A DNA stretch of 64,000 nucleotides from Micrococcales bacterium UBA7469 (GTDB lineage: Bacteria > Actinomycetota > Actinomycetes > Actinomycetales > Microbacteriaceae), in the NCBI GenBank assembly GCA_002479805.1, contig DLPB01000029.1:6516-70515 (forward strand). The letters run 5' to 3'. Below the pieces are notes generated by a model, which saw only the letters and a program-made list of their open reading frames with translations, was not told where the DNA came from and ran no database searches. Position numbers and translations under genes: made by a program. Each line of letters begins with the position of its first letter. Position 1 is the stretch's first letter. Positions 16,484 to 25,229 of the stretch are shown here, one piece after another.

Positions 16484-17485
16484 ATGACCAAGCCAAATCT
16501 GCTCTCCGGCATGCAGCCCAGCGCCGCCAGCCTTCACCTCGGCAACTACCTTGGTGCGCTTACCCAGTGGGTCAAGATGCAGGATGACTTCAATGCCTAC
16601 TACGTGATTGTTGACCTGCACGCAATTACCGTGCCACAGGATCCAATCGAGCTTCGTCAAAACACCCGCCGCACCGCAGCCCAATACATTGCCGCCGGAA
16701 TTAATCCTGCGAAGTCAGCTCTGTTTGTGCAGTCTCACGTGCCGGCCCATGCTCAACTGGCCTGGGTGCTGAACTGCATCACCGGTTTCGGCGAGGCGAG
16801 CCGAATGACTCAGTTCAAGGACAAGAGTCAAAAAGGTGGTGCTGACAACTCATCCGTTGGGCTATTCACCTACCCGATCTTGCAGGCTGCAGATATCTTG
16901 CTATACCAGCCAAAGTCAGTTCCGGTTGGCGAAGACCAGCGTCAGCATCTTGAACTGACCAGGGATTTGGCGACTCGCTTCAACTCTAGATTCGGCAAGA
17001 CCTTCGAGATTCCCGAGGCTCAGATCTTGAAGGAAACCGCGAAGATTTATGACCTCCAAGAGCCAACCGCAAAGATGTCTAAGTCGGCCCAAGATCCAAA
17101 GGGTCTGGTGAATCTGATGGATGAGCCAAGCGTCATTGCCAAGAAGATCAAGAGCGCAGTGACTGACACCGATGGTGAAATTCGCTTTGACCGCGAGGCT
17201 AAGCCTGGGGTTTCAAACCTGATTGGTACCTACAGCGCCATCACCGGAGAGAGCATTGAATCCTTTACCGCATCGATTCAGGGTCAGGGCTATGGCGCAC
17301 TAAAGACCGCGGTGGCGGATGCTGTGGTGGCGACCCTTGATCCAATTCGACTTCGAGCTCAAGAGCTCTTGGCTGATCCGGCAGAACTCGATCGACTATT
17401 GGCACAGGGTGCGGCTAAGGCCAATGAAATTGCCGAGCGCACGCTTGCAGACGTTTACGACAAGCTCGGCTTCGTCCGACCATAG
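16484..17485 (+). CDS. trpS: tryptophanyl-tRNA synthetase
   Basis: Class I aminoacyl-tRNA synthetase charging tRNA-Trp, 333 residues as usual for bacteria. The HIGH-type motif is HLGN at 18-21 and the KMSKS loop (AKMSKSAQD) is intact near residue 200. It begins 7 bases after xthA with an AGGAAA element, so it closes the sdh-xthA-trpS transcription unit. A small GC hairpin at about 17500 is too weak for a confident terminator call. Confidence 0.96.
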   Translation: MTKPNLLSGMQPSAASLHLGNYLGALTQWVKMQDDFNAYYVIVDLHAITVPQDPIELRQNTRRTAAQYIAAGINPAKSALFVQSHVPAHAQLAWVLNCITGFGEASRMTQFKDKSQKGGADNSSVGLFTYPILQAADILLYQPKSVPVGEDQRQHLELTRDLATRFNSRFGKTFEIPEAQILKETAKIYDLQEPTAKMSKSAQDPKGLVNLMDEPSVIAKKIKSAVTDTDGEIRFDREAKPGVSNLIGTYSAITGESIESFTASIQGQGYGALKTAVADAVVATLDPIRLRAQELLADPAELDRLLAQGAAKANEIAERTLADVYDKLGFVRP

Positions 17486-17532
17486 CGCCAGGGAATTTTG
17501 CGGGCGAAACCGCTATTGTTCTAAGTAACACA

Positions 17533-17674
17533 GTTCTTCGGGGTCAGTGAAAATCTGAGCCGGCGGTTAAAGTCCGCGACCCGACTGGGAGTTTGGCAGC
17601 CAGCTAAATGACCTCAGGCGGTTGAATCGGTGAAATTCCGATACCGACGGTTAAAGTCCGGATGGGAGAAGAAC
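17533..17674 (+). promoter_or_regulatory. FMN riboswitch (RFN element)
   Basis: Aptamer upstream of the riboflavin operon. The closing stem is a perfect 7-base pairing of GTTCTTC (17533-17539) with GAAGAAC (17668-17674). Inside are the conserved RFN blocks: the GGGTCAGTGA and CCGGCGGTTAAAGTCCGC segment to about 17582, CAGGCGGTTGAATCGGTGAA, and CCGACGGTTAAAGTCCGGAT before GGGAGAAG. When FMN binds, expression of the rib genes should fall. The hairpin immediately after it indicates control by transcription termination. Confidence 0.97.
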
Positions 17675-17676
17675 CT

Positions 17677-17697
17677 GGGTGCTCTGCACCCGTTTTT
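17677..17697 (+). terminator. riboswitch-controlled intrinsic terminator
   Basis: GGGTGC (17677-17682), a TCT loop and GCACCC (17686-17691), then G and five T residues. It starts 2 bases after the aptamer closing stem and lies 38 bases before the ribD start, the expected expression platform for termination when FMN is bound. I did not identify the competing antiterminator pairing. Confidence 0.82.
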
Positions 17698-17735
17698 CTC
17701 GCGCGCCCGCGGTCTGTGATTACCGAGAGGGCGAA

Positions 17736-18761
17736 ATGAATCAGCAAGAGTTTGAACCTGCGATGCGCAGGTCACTTGAGCTTGCTCTCAACGGCCCGGC
17801 ACACGGCGTAAACCCTCAGGTCGGAGCTGTGATTCTCGATGCAGATTTGAACATCATTGCCGAGGGCTGGCATCAGGGGGCCGGCACCCCGCACGCCGAG
17901 GTGATGGCTCTCCGGAACCTGTCTGAGGCATACGGCTCAAACCCGCCCGCGAATCTAACCGCTGTCGTGACGCTGGAGCCTTGTAATCACACCGGCCGAA
18001 CTGGACCGTGCTCGCAGGCTCTGATTGCGGCTGGGATCTCTCGTGTCGTGTTTGCATCCCAGGACCCGGGAGATGTTTCCGGTAATGGCTCGCAGACCCT
18101 TCGCGATGCTGGTATCGAGGTTATCCCAGGGGTATTGATCTCCGAGGCAGATCAGCAACTAAGGGTCTGGCTCACGGCCAATCGCAATAAGCGCACCTAT
18201 GTGACCCTAAAGTGGGCGAGCAGCCTAGATGGTCGCAACGCCGCAAATGACGGCAGCAGCCAATGGATCTCTGGTCCGCTGTCTCGCGAACACACTCACA
18301 TCACCCGCTCACAGATTGATGCCATTGCGGTTGGTACCGGCACGGTTTTGGCAGATAACCCAGAACTCACCGCGAGGAGACCAGATGGCAGCTACTTCGA
18401 ACACCAGCCAATTCGAGTCGTGATTGGCCAGAGTGACCTCGGCGCGGATTTGAAGATTTTCAACGATAGGGCGCCGACCATCCACCTGCAGACCAGAAAT
18501 CTTGTAGATGCTCTGACTGACCTTTGGGCGCGCGGCGTGAAGCACCTGCTGGTCGAGGGCGGGCCAACGCTTGCCAGTCAGTTTGAGCGTGAGAACCTGG
18601 TCGACGAGTATCAGATCTATTTGGCGCCGGTTCTCCTAGGTGGTGCGAAGACCGCGCTGGGGGATATTGGCGTGAGCAGCATCGCACGGGCGCACCGCCT
18701 TGAGATTTTTGAGATCGAGCAATTGGGCAACGATCTTTTCCTTAGAGCCAGGAGGGCCTAA
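17736..18761 (+). CDS. ribD: bifunctional riboflavin deaminase/reductase
   Basis: Two successive steps of riboflavin synthesis: deamination of the pyrimidine intermediate, then NADPH reduction of its ribose. The ATG at 17736 has GAGAGG 5 bases upstream; an in-frame GTG at 17679 lies inside the terminator hairpin and is rejected. The 341-residue product has the deaminase zinc site HAE at 53-55 with Cys83 and Cys92 (PCNHTGRTGPC). From about residue 150 there is an RibD_C reductase domain with the GGPTLASQF segment. First gene of ribD-ribE-ribBA-ribH. Confidence 0.95.
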   Translation: MNQQEFEPAMRRSLELALNGPAHGVNPQVGAVILDADLNIIAEGWHQGAGTPHAEVMALRNLSEAYGSNPPANLTAVVTLEPCNHTGRTGPCSQALIAAGISRVVFASQDPGDVSGNGSQTLRDAGIEVIPGVLISEADQQLRVWLTANRNKRTYVTLKWASSLDGRNAANDGSSQWISGPLSREHTHITRSQIDAIAVGTGTVLADNPELTARRPDGSYFEHQPIRVVIGQSDLGADLKIFNDRAPTIHLQTRNLVDALTDLWARGVKHLLVEGGPTLASQFERENLVDEYQIYLAPVLLGGAKTALGDIGVSSIARAHRLEIFEIEQLGNDLFLRARRA

Positions 18762-19351
18762 TGTTCACCGGAATTATTGAAGAACTCGGCAAGGTTGCGG
18801 CCATCGAGCAGCAGCCAGACGCGATTCGACTGACCATTGCCTGCGACAAGGTGCTCAGTGACCTAAAGCGCGGCGACTCGATTAGCTGCTCCGGCACCTG
18901 CTTGACCGCGATCGATATCGATGGCAGCTCCTTCACCGCCGATGTGATGTTGGAGACGCTGAAGCGCTCGAGCCTCAGCGAGGTGAAAGTTGGCGATGTC
19001 ATTAACCTAGAGCGCGCCATGCAGCACGAGACCCGCTTCGGCGGACACATCGTGCAGGGTCACGTCGATGGCGTCGGCGAAGTGATTTCCCGCGAGAAGA
19101 GCGACAACTGGGACTGGGTTCGAATTCGAATTCCGGCGGACCTGATGAAGTATGTCGTTATGAAGGGCTCGATCACCATCGACGGCATCTCGCTGACCGT
19201 GAACGAACTTGGCGACGACCACATTGCGGTCTCGCTGATTCCAGAGACCCTCGAGGTGACCACCCTGGGTTATAAGCAGCCAGGCGACAAGGTGAATGTC
19301 GAGGCAGACGTGCTTGCGAAGCACATCGAAAGGCTTTTGCAGTTTAAATGA
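18761..19351 (+). CDS. ribE: riboflavin synthase alpha chain
   Basis: Dismutates two 6,7-dimethyl-8-ribityllumazine molecules to riboflavin. The 196-residue protein begins MFTGIIEELGKV, the family signature, and consists of two homologous lumazine-binding barrels (about 1-95 and 96-196). The second repeats the pattern with GHIVQGHVDGVGEV near its start. The ATG overlaps the ribD stop by one base, and the end overlaps ribBA by 4 bases (ATGA). Confidence 0.95.
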   Translation: MFTGIIEELGKVAAIEQQPDAIRLTIACDKVLSDLKRGDSISCSGTCLTAIDIDGSSFTADVMLETLKRSSLSEVKVGDVINLERAMQHETRFGGHIVQGHVDGVGEVISREKSDNWDWVRIRIPADLMKYVVMKGSITIDGISLTVNELGDDHIAVSLIPETLEVTTLGYKQPGDKVNVEADVLAKHIERLLQFK

Positions 19352-20580
19352 GTGAACTTTCCAGTATCGAAGAGGTAATTGCGGCGCTCAAGGCCGGCAA
19401 GCCGGTATTAGTTTCGGATGCCGAAGACCGTGAGAACGAAGGCGATGCCATCATCGCCGCCGAATTCGCAACCCAGGAGTGGCTGGCCTGGATGATTCGC
19501 TACACCTCCGGCTACATCTGCGCGCCAATGAGTCGCGAGCGCGCCAACCAGTTGGAGCTTCCGCTGATGTGGGTAAAAAACAAAGACCCGCACCACACTG
19601 CCTACACCGTGAGCGTGGATGCCGCTAGCAGAACCTCCACCGGCATCAGCGCCGCTGAGCGCGCGCTGACCGGAAGAGTGTTGGCGGATCCAAACTCCAC
19701 CGCAGATTCTCTAATCCGACCGGGACACGTAATTCCGCTGCGGGCAAGGCCCGGTGGAGTGCTGGAGCGCCCCGGTCACACCGAAGCAGCGGTCGATTTG
19801 ATGATGCTCGCCGGCTTGCAGCCAGTGGCCCTAATGGCCGAAATGGTGAACGATGACGGAACAATGATGAGATTTGGGGAATTATTAGACACCGCTAAGC
19901 GGTTTGAACTACCTATGACCACCATTGCAAATCTGAAGGACCACCTAGCTCGTCGCGAGGTAAAGCAGGCTGAGCCTGCCAACCGCATTCGATTTGAGGC
20001 TGAGGCGAACGTTCCGACCACCCACGGAGACTTCAGACTGCGCGGTTACTACGACGTAGAGACCACAGCCGACCACGTCGCACTGATTTCCGGCAACCCA
20101 ACCGGTGAGAATGTTTTGGTTCGCCTGCACTCCGAATGCATCACCGGCGAGGCATTCGGTTCGCTCAAGTGCGAGTGTGGCCCACAGCTAGAGGCTGCCA
20201 TGGACGCAGCAGCAGCTGACCCAAACGGTGGTGTTGTGATTTACCTTCGCGGCCAGGAGGGTCGTGGCATCGGACTTTTGAACAAGCTAAAGGCCTATGC
20301 ACTTCAGGAGAAGGGTCTCGACACCGTTGACGCCAACCTGGCTCTAGGTCTGCCTTCAGAAGCTCGTGAGTACGGTGCTGCGGTTGCGATCTTGCACGAC
20401 CTTGGTATCAAGAGCGTTCGCCTGATGACCAACAACCCAGCCAAGAGCAGCTTCTTGGTTGAGGCTGGTATTCCAGTGAACGAGTCCGTGCCACTGGTTG
20501 TGGGCCTTGCAAAAGAGAACACCGGCTACCTGCAGGTAAAGCGCGAACGCATGGGACACCAATTACCAGCTAACCTGTAA
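19348..20580 (+). CDS. ribBA: 3,4-dihydroxy-2-butanone 4-phosphate synthase / GTP cyclohydrolase II fusion
   Basis: Supplies both precursors of riboflavin: the four-carbon unit from ribulose-5-phosphate and the pyrimidine from GTP. The N-terminal RibB half (about 1-205) has the acidic metal loop DAEDRENEGD at 24-33. The C-terminal RibA half has the zinc-site segment HSECITGEAFGSLKCECG and the RGQEGRGIGL motif. Both sets of key residues are intact, so neither half looks degenerate as it does in some actinobacteria. 410 residues. Confidence 0.96.
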   Translation: MSELSSIEEVIAALKAGKPVLVSDAEDRENEGDAIIAAEFATQEWLAWMIRYTSGYICAPMSRERANQLELPLMWVKNKDPHHTAYTVSVDAASRTSTGISAAERALTGRVLADPNSTADSLIRPGHVIPLRARPGGVLERPGHTEAAVDLMMLAGLQPVALMAEMVNDDGTMMRFGELLDTAKRFELPMTTIANLKDHLARREVKQAEPANRIRFEAEANVPTTHGDFRLRGYYDVETTADHVALISGNPTGENVLVRLHSECITGEAFGSLKCECGPQLEAAMDAAAADPNGGVVIYLRGQEGRGIGLLNKLKAYALQEKGLDTVDANLALGLPSEAREYGAAVAILHDLGIKSVRLMTNNPAKSSFLVEAGIPVNESVPLVVGLAKENTGYLQVKRERMGHQLPANL

Positions 20581-20582
20581 CC

Positions 20583-21041
20583 GTGAGTGGTTTAGGTGCT
20601 CCCGAACTGCGCTCAAACGCAGCGGGTAAGAAGATTTACGTTATTTCATCCAGTTGGCACACCCAGATTATGGACGGGCTAGTTGCCGGTGCGCTTCGAG
20701 AGCTTGAGGCATCAGGTGCTTCAAAGGTAATCCAACAGACCGTGCCAGGCGCATTCGAGCTACCACTGGCTGCCAAGTGGGCGGTCGAAAAGGGAGCTGA
20801 CGCGGTTATCGCGCTTGGTGTTGTGATCCAGGGTGAAACCCCACACTTTGACTTTGTATGCAACTCCGCAACCGATGGTCTCACCAGAGTTCAGCTTGAT
20901 TACGGAGTGCCAATCGGCTTTGGTCTGCTCACTGTGAATCATGAGAGTGAAGCGCTAGCCAGAGCTGGTCTCGAAGGCTCCAAGGAAGACAAGGGCAAGG
21001 AGGCCGTGCAGGCTGCCTTGACCATGGCAAATCTCAAGTAG
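20583..21041 (+). CDS. ribH: 6,7-dimethyl-8-ribityllumazine synthase
   Basis: Condenses the RibB and RibD products to the lumazine precursor. The 152-residue length is normal. Motifs are SSWHTQIMDGLVAGAL, PGAFELPLAAKW, and GVVIQGETPHFDFV carrying the catalytic His region. The start is GTG two bases after the ribBA stop. Last recognised biosynthetic gene of the FMN-controlled operon. Confidence 0.95.
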   Translation: MSGLGAPELRSNAAGKKIYVISSSWHTQIMDGLVAGALRELEASGASKVIQQTVPGAFELPLAAKWAVEKGADAVIALGVVIQGETPHFDFVCNSATDGLTRVQLDYGVPIGFGLLTVNHESEALARAGLEGSKEDKGKEAVQAALTMANLK

Positions 21042-21260
21042 ATGGAATTTTTCCTAGCAATCCTTATTGTGCTACTCGTACTTATTGCCCCGGCCTTCTT
21101 TAGGGGCAAGCCTGATAGAAAACGCCACTCGGCGATGTCGGGAGCATTCGCCGGCATGGACGAGATGTTCCACCCAGCTGGAAAGCAGGCCACCGAACAG
21201 CTCGCTGAACAGACTCGGGCAACCAGGCCCCTGCCAAGTCCAGAGGACAAGAAGCTATAG
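21042..21260 (+). CDS. small single-span membrane protein of unknown function
   Basis: A 72-residue protein whose ATG directly abuts the ribH stop, so it is probably co-transcribed with the rib operon. Residues 3-20 form one hydrophobic membrane segment (MEFFLAILIVLLVLIAPAF). A basic, then polar, Glu/Gln/Lys-rich cytoplasmic tail follows. No catalytic motif is visible. The intact spacing and membrane-helix pattern argue that it is real; the function is not recognised. Confidence 0.65.
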   Translation: MEFFLAILIVLLVLIAPAFFRGKPDRKRHSAMSGAFAGMDEMFHPAGKQATEQLAEQTRATRPLPSPEDKKL

Positions 21261-21284
21261 GCTGAGAATGTTCAAAGGAGCATC

Positions 21285-21662
21285 ATGCAGCCAACCGCAG
21301 AAATCATTCTTCACTCACTACTAGTTCTTCACTTCATCGGTCTAGCCTCACTACTTGGTGGCTTTTTGACCCAGATGAAGGCCATGGGCAAGAACTTGGC
21401 AACCATCGTGCCAGCCATGGTTCACGGCGCTTGGACCATGCTGATCACCGGAGTATTGATGGTCGGCGTCCGTGAGTGGATGGCAGTAATGGGTTGGGAT
21501 GACCCGCTAAACCACATGAAGATCGGCGTGAAGTCGCTCGTAGTAACCATGATTTTGGTTTTGGTTCTTCACTTCAAGAAGAAGCAGACCGTATCGGCCA
21601 AGGCATTTGGCGCAATCGGTCTGCTCACCATCTTGAATGTGGTGCTCGCGGTCTTTTGGTAA
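21285..21662 (+). CDS. multi-span membrane protein of unknown function
   Basis: A 125-residue integral membrane protein with about four hydrophobic segments (roughly 8-26, 45-62, 80-97, 104-124). The first contains two His residues in ILHSLLVLHFIG, and the loop MGWDDPLNHMKIG is polar. An AAAGGAG element precedes the ATG. It may share the rib transcript. The stop abuts the stop of the facing ABC permease with no gap. I do not recognise a named family; the His-rich helices would suit metal or haem binding, but that is speculation. Confidence 0.75.
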   Translation: MQPTAEIILHSLLVLHFIGLASLLGGFLTQMKAMGKNLATIVPAMVHGAWTMLITGVLMVGVREWMAVMGWDDPLNHMKIGVKSLVVTMILVLVLHFKKKQTVSAKAFGAIGLLTILNVVLAVFW

Positions 21663-22505
21663 TTACCTCATAAACAGTGCTTTTAGTCGCACTGTCGTAA
21701 GGGTTAGCCCCAGGGCAATCATCACAATGAAGTAGGCGATGTGCCCAAGCACTGCCACATCCATTACTCCCAGCATCAGCGAGCGCACCAGGTCAACTCC
21801 CTGAGCCAACGGAAGTGCCTTGACGATTACCTGAATCCACTCTGGATACACGCTCACCGGGAAGAAGGTTCCCGAGAACAAAAACATCGGCAAGAGGAAG
21901 AAGTTCACCCAGTTCATCTGCTGGAAGTTCTTCATATAAGAAGTGATTGCCATGCCAACAGACGCAAAACCAAATGCGATCAGGGTTGCCGCTGGAATCG
22001 CGAGCAGACCCCACGCATTGGTAACCAGGCCAAGTGGAGTCACGATTGCCATAAAGCCAATTGAGTAGGTAGCGCCGCGAATCAAGGCCCAAGAGATTTC
22101 ACCGAGGGCAACATCCATCGGACCAAGCGAACTAGAGAGCATCACCTGATAGACCTTGCCGAAGTGCATCTTGAAAAACACATTCCAGGTGGCGTCATAG
22201 AGCGCACCATTCATGGCACTGGTGGCCAACAGCGCAGGGGCGATATACGCCGCATAGCTAACCGGGTTGCCATTGCCGTCTTGGATATCGCCAATAAGCT
22301 GGCCAATGCCAAAGCCAAAGGCTAAAAGATAAAGCACCGGTTCCACAAAACCGGAAACGATAATTAGCCAGTTCGAGCTCTTAGCTGCATACAGGGCACG
22401 CTCAATCATCACCATGGCGCGACCGGAGTAAACCGAAGCACCGGGGCGCTTGGCTCGCTTCTCTGCAATGGCGACCGCCTGAGTAATCAAAGCCTGAGTG
22501 ATCAT
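21663..22505 (-). CDS. ABC-2 type transporter permease (second subunit)
   Basis: Membrane subunit of a NodJ/DrrB-like exporter, 280 residues, six predicted membrane helices. It shows the ABC-2 hallmark region MFLFSGTFFPVSVYPEWIQ followed by PLAQGVDLVRSLMLG. It is a clear paralogue of the next permease gene, which it overlaps by 4 bases. It probably forms a heterodimer with it, energised by the ATPase upstream. Known relatives export drugs, lipids or glycolipids; the substrate here is unknown. Confidence 0.9.
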   Translation of the reverse strand: MITQALITQAVAIAEKRAKRPGASVYSGRAMVMIERALYAAKSSNWLIIVSGFVEPVLYLLAFGFGIGQLIGDIQDGNGNPVSYAAYIAPALLATSAMNGALYDATWNVFFKMHFGKVYQVMLSSSLGPMDVALGEISWALIRGATYSIGFMAIVTPLGLVTNAWGLLAIPAATLIAFGFASVGMAITSYMKNFQQMNWVNFFLLPMFLFSGTFFPVSVYPEWIQVIVKALPLAQGVDLVRSLMLGVMDVAVLGHIAYFIVMIALGLTLTTVRLKALFMR

Positions 22506-23332
22506 CGCGACAACCTCTCTTTGAACTTTGGATAGACGAATCGCATCCCCACAATGCCCATGATTGCAAGGTAGCCGAGGTGGACAAAGAACATGCCGTC
22601 TGCCAGCTCCATGCCATATGACAGGTGCCTACCGAGCTGAACCGAGTGCCAAAGCGGAGAGACCCAGCCCAGCGGCTGGAGGTAAATTGGCATTTGCTCA
22701 AGCGGGTAGAAGGTTCCTGAGAATAGGAACATCGGTGCGATAACAAAGCGTCCTATCAAGGCAAAGTACCCCTCATCGCGCTCCAATCGTGCTGTGATCG
22801 CCAGCATTACCGATGACCAACCCCAGGCTGCCAGCATCGAGGAGAGCAGCAGTGGAATCACGCTGGTTAGCGGGACCGCGCCAAAGGCCAGTAGCACACC
22901 CAAGTACATCAGGGTGGTGAACAATCCCCTACCCAGCGCCACAATCATGACGCCGTCGGCAATTTGCCGTGCCGAGACACTGGTGGCATTGATGGCAAAG
23001 AACAACTTGTCCCAAACAAAACCATCCATGGTTGGGAAAGTGACCTCATCCATCACGCCCTGAATTGCAGCCGATGCCAGCAGCGCCGGAGCGACGAACT
23101 GAATATATGGGACTCCCAAAATTCCACCGCCACCGGTGTTGGCATCAACCAGTGCCCCGATGCCGAGTCCAACTGAAATCAGATAGAGGATTGGGTTACC
23201 CAAGCCGAAGGCGAGCACTGAACCCATCCACTTACTCATCGAGTAAAACCGGTATTCAGCGACCCGCCAAGCACCAAAGCGCACCGCGCGCTTTGGATCC
23301 ACCGCGCTACCGGGCTTAAATTCGAGCGTCAT
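22502..23332 (-). CDS. ABC-2 type transporter permease (first subunit)
   Basis: Paralogue of the downstream permease, 276 residues, six hydrophobic segments, with the shared block MFLFSGTFYPLEQMPIYLQ near residue 200. An amphipathic N-terminal stretch with AWRVAEYRFYSMSK would sit at the membrane surface. It overlaps the ATPase gene by one base and the second permease gene by four, so the three genes form one unit. Substrate not determined. Confidence 0.9.
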   Translation of the reverse strand: MTLEFKPGSAVDPKRAVRFGAWRVAEYRFYSMSKWMGSVLAFGLGNPILYLISVGLGIGALVDANTGGGGILGVPYIQFVAPALLASAAIQGVMDEVTFPTMDGFVWDKLFFAINATSVSARQIADGVMIVALGRGLFTTLMYLGVLLAFGAVPLTSVIPLLLSSMLAAWGWSSVMLAITARLERDEGYFALIGRFVIAPMFLFSGTFYPLEQMPIYLQPLGWVSPLWHSVQLGRHLSYGMELADGMFFVHLGYLAIMGIVGMRFVYPKFKERLSR

Positions 23333-24285
23333 TAGTCGACCAACGTCCTACCGGTTAGTCTCAAGAACACATCCTCCAGCGAGGACCTGCGGACCAGCGA
23401 AGTTACCGGGTGAAGACCGGAATCCAGGATTGAGGTCAGCAGCGCTTCGCCCTTCTCGGTGTAGATCAGAATGCGGTCTGGCAAAAGCTCTAGGCGATCT
23501 CCCCTACCCTCAAGCTGCTTGGCTACGGTTTCGTTTTTATCGGTTCCGAAGCGAAGCTCGACTACCTCTTTCGATGAGTAGTCGCGAATGAGTTCGGCGG
23601 GCGATCCCTCGGCCATGATCTTGCCCTTATCCATCACGATGATGCGGTCACAAAGCTGCTCGGCCTCATCCATGTAGTGGGTGGTGAGCACGAGGGTGAC
23701 GCCCTGCTCCTTGAGGCGGAATAGTCGATCCCAAAGAATATGCCTGGCCTGCGGGTCCAAACCGGTGGTTGGCTCATCTAGCAACAGGATCTCTGGTTCA
23801 TTTACCAAGCCACGGGCAATTGCCAAACGGCGCTGCATGCCACCGGAGAGGTCGTCCGCCTTTTCGTTGCGCTTATCGGTTAGCTGCGCAAATTCTAAAA
23901 GCTCCTCGACCTTGGTCTTTAGCCACTTGCGCGGCAGGCCAAAGTAACGACCGTAGGTGACCAGGTTTTCCCAAACCTTGAGCTCGCGATCGAGCATGTC
24001 TTTTTGCGGCACAACGCCCAGGTGAGCGCGAATCTCCGGCCCTTGATCGTTTGGCTCTTTACCTAAAATGGTCAGCTCACCGGAGGTGCGCTGCGACACC
24101 GAGGTGATCATCTTCATAGTGGTCGACTTACCGGCACCGTTTGGACCCAAAAGTCCAAATGACTCGCCTCGGTAAACGTCAAAGTCGATGCCATCAACTG
24201 CAACAAAATCTTTGTATTTTTTAGTTAGGGAACGAGCGCGGATAACTGACTCACGCTCAACATTGTTTGACAACTTTGTCTCCAT
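23332..24285 (-). CDS. ABC-2 exporter ATP-binding protein (NodI/DrrA-like)
   Basis: Cytoplasmic ATPase for the two permeases downstream. Walker A is GPNGAGKST, the signature LSGGMQRRLAIARG, Walker B ILLLDEPTTGLDP, and the switch His lies in LTTHYMDEAEQL. A C-terminal domain of about 80 residues follows the NBD, as in DrrA-type proteins. The frame is open to 24351, but the ATG at 24285 gives a conventional start shortly before the ABC domain (317 residues). The ribosome site is weak, so the start is uncertain. Confidence 0.92.
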   Translation of the reverse strand: METKLSNNVERESVIRARSLTKKYKDFVAVDGIDFDVYRGESFGLLGPNGAGKSTTMKMITSVSQRTSGELTILGKEPNDQGPEIRAHLGVVPQKDMLDRELKVWENLVTYGRYFGLPRKWLKTKVEELLEFAQLTDKRNEKADDLSGGMQRRLAIARGLVNEPEILLLDEPTTGLDPQARHILWDRLFRLKEQGVTLVLTTHYMDEAEQLCDRIIVMDKGKIMAEGSPAELIRDYSSKEVVELRFGTDKNETVAKQLEGRGDRLELLPDRILIYTEKGEALLTSILDSGLHPVTSLVRRSSLEDVFLRLTGRTLVD

Positions 24286-24391
24286 TTCAGGCCCAAAATC
24301 TGGGCAGCCCTTCAGACTAGCAAAGGGTGAACCTGAATCAAGTAACGACAAACCACAAGATTTGTTACCCGAATATTGATATCTTTCTCAA

Positions 24392-25228
24392 ATGGAGAAG
24401 CTGGGCAATCGTCGCAAGACCGGGGTGGAGCAGTACTACACCCCAAAAGACCTAGCTCGAAATCTCAGCGAAGAACTAATCGCGATTACCGGCAGTGACC
24501 GTTCTTTTTTAGAACCGGCTGGTGGAAACGGCTCCTTTGTCTCAGCACTCGAATCACTCGGTGTAGAAAAGATTCAGGCGGTCGACCTCTACCCCAAACA
24601 CCCGAGAGTAAAAAACGCGGATTTTCTGACTCACAATCCAAAGGGAAGTAACTTGGTTACGATTTCGAACCCGCCTTTTGGGAGAAATAACTCACTCTCA
24701 ATCCCCTTCTTCAACCACGCTGCCAATCACAGCGAGTACATCGCCTTTTTGGTGCCCAGGTCCTGGCGCAAGTGGTCGGTGCAGAATCGACTCGATCGCC
24801 GCTTTCACCTAATCTCCGACCGAGATGTCGCAGTGAACTACGTAACCGACACCGGAGAGCGCATTGGTGCCAATAACGATTTGCGAACCTGCTTTCAGAT
24901 TTGGCAGCGCCAAGACAGCCTGCGCCCACTGATTAGGGTTCAAGACCAGGGTCTTGTGAAAAAGTGCAAACCAGAAACAGCCGATATCGCAATCCGAGTC
25001 TTTGGGTTTGGTTGCGGCAAGAGTTACCGAGATTTCCCCAGGGTGGCTAACACAACTCTGATGTTCCTGACAGTTTTAGATGCCAGGGTATTTGAGGTAA
25101 TTGAAGGGTTAGATTATGAGAGGTTCTCCCTAAACACCTCATACACCAGAGCGCTTGCGCTGCCGGAGCTGAATTACCTACTCAATGAGGCAATTTTCGG
25201 AGACCCAATGATCAGACTAGAGGCGTAA
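24392..25228 (+). CDS. solitary adenine-specific DNA methyltransferase (predicted)
   Basis: A 278-residue class I S-adenosylmethionine methyltransferase. Visible motifs run in N6-adenine MTase order: YYTPKDLARNL (motif X-like) at 15-25, FLEPAGGNGSF (motif I) at 39-49, an acidic residue after strand 2 (VDLYP, Asp65), and the catalytic NPPF at 93-96. No restriction endonuclease or specificity gene lies on either side; neighbours are ABC exporters. It may be an orphan DNA methylase or a methylase of another substrate. The TAA stop is one base before the TTG of the next ABC gene, suggesting co-transcription. Confidence 0.75.
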   Translation: MEKLGNRRKTGVEQYYTPKDLARNLSEELIAITGSDRSFLEPAGGNGSFVSALESLGVEKIQAVDLYPKHPRVKNADFLTHNPKGSNLVTISNPPFGRNNSLSIPFFNHAANHSEYIAFLVPRSWRKWSVQNRLDRRFHLISDRDVAVNYVTDTGERIGANNDLRTCFQIWQRQDSLRPLIRVQDQGLVKKCKPETADIAIRVFGFGCGKSYRDFPRVANTTLMFLTVLDARVFEVIEGLDYERFSLNTSYTRALALPELNYLLNEAIFGDPMIRLEA

Positions 25229-25229
25229 A

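Noticed and set aside
17500..17513. GCGG/CCGC hairpin after trpS
   Set aside because: Four-base stem and mixed sequence after it; too weak for a terminator call.
17679..17735. Longer ribD starting at a GTG
   Set aside because: That start lies within the riboswitch terminator hairpin and lacks a ribosome site; the ATG at 17736 has GAGAGG.
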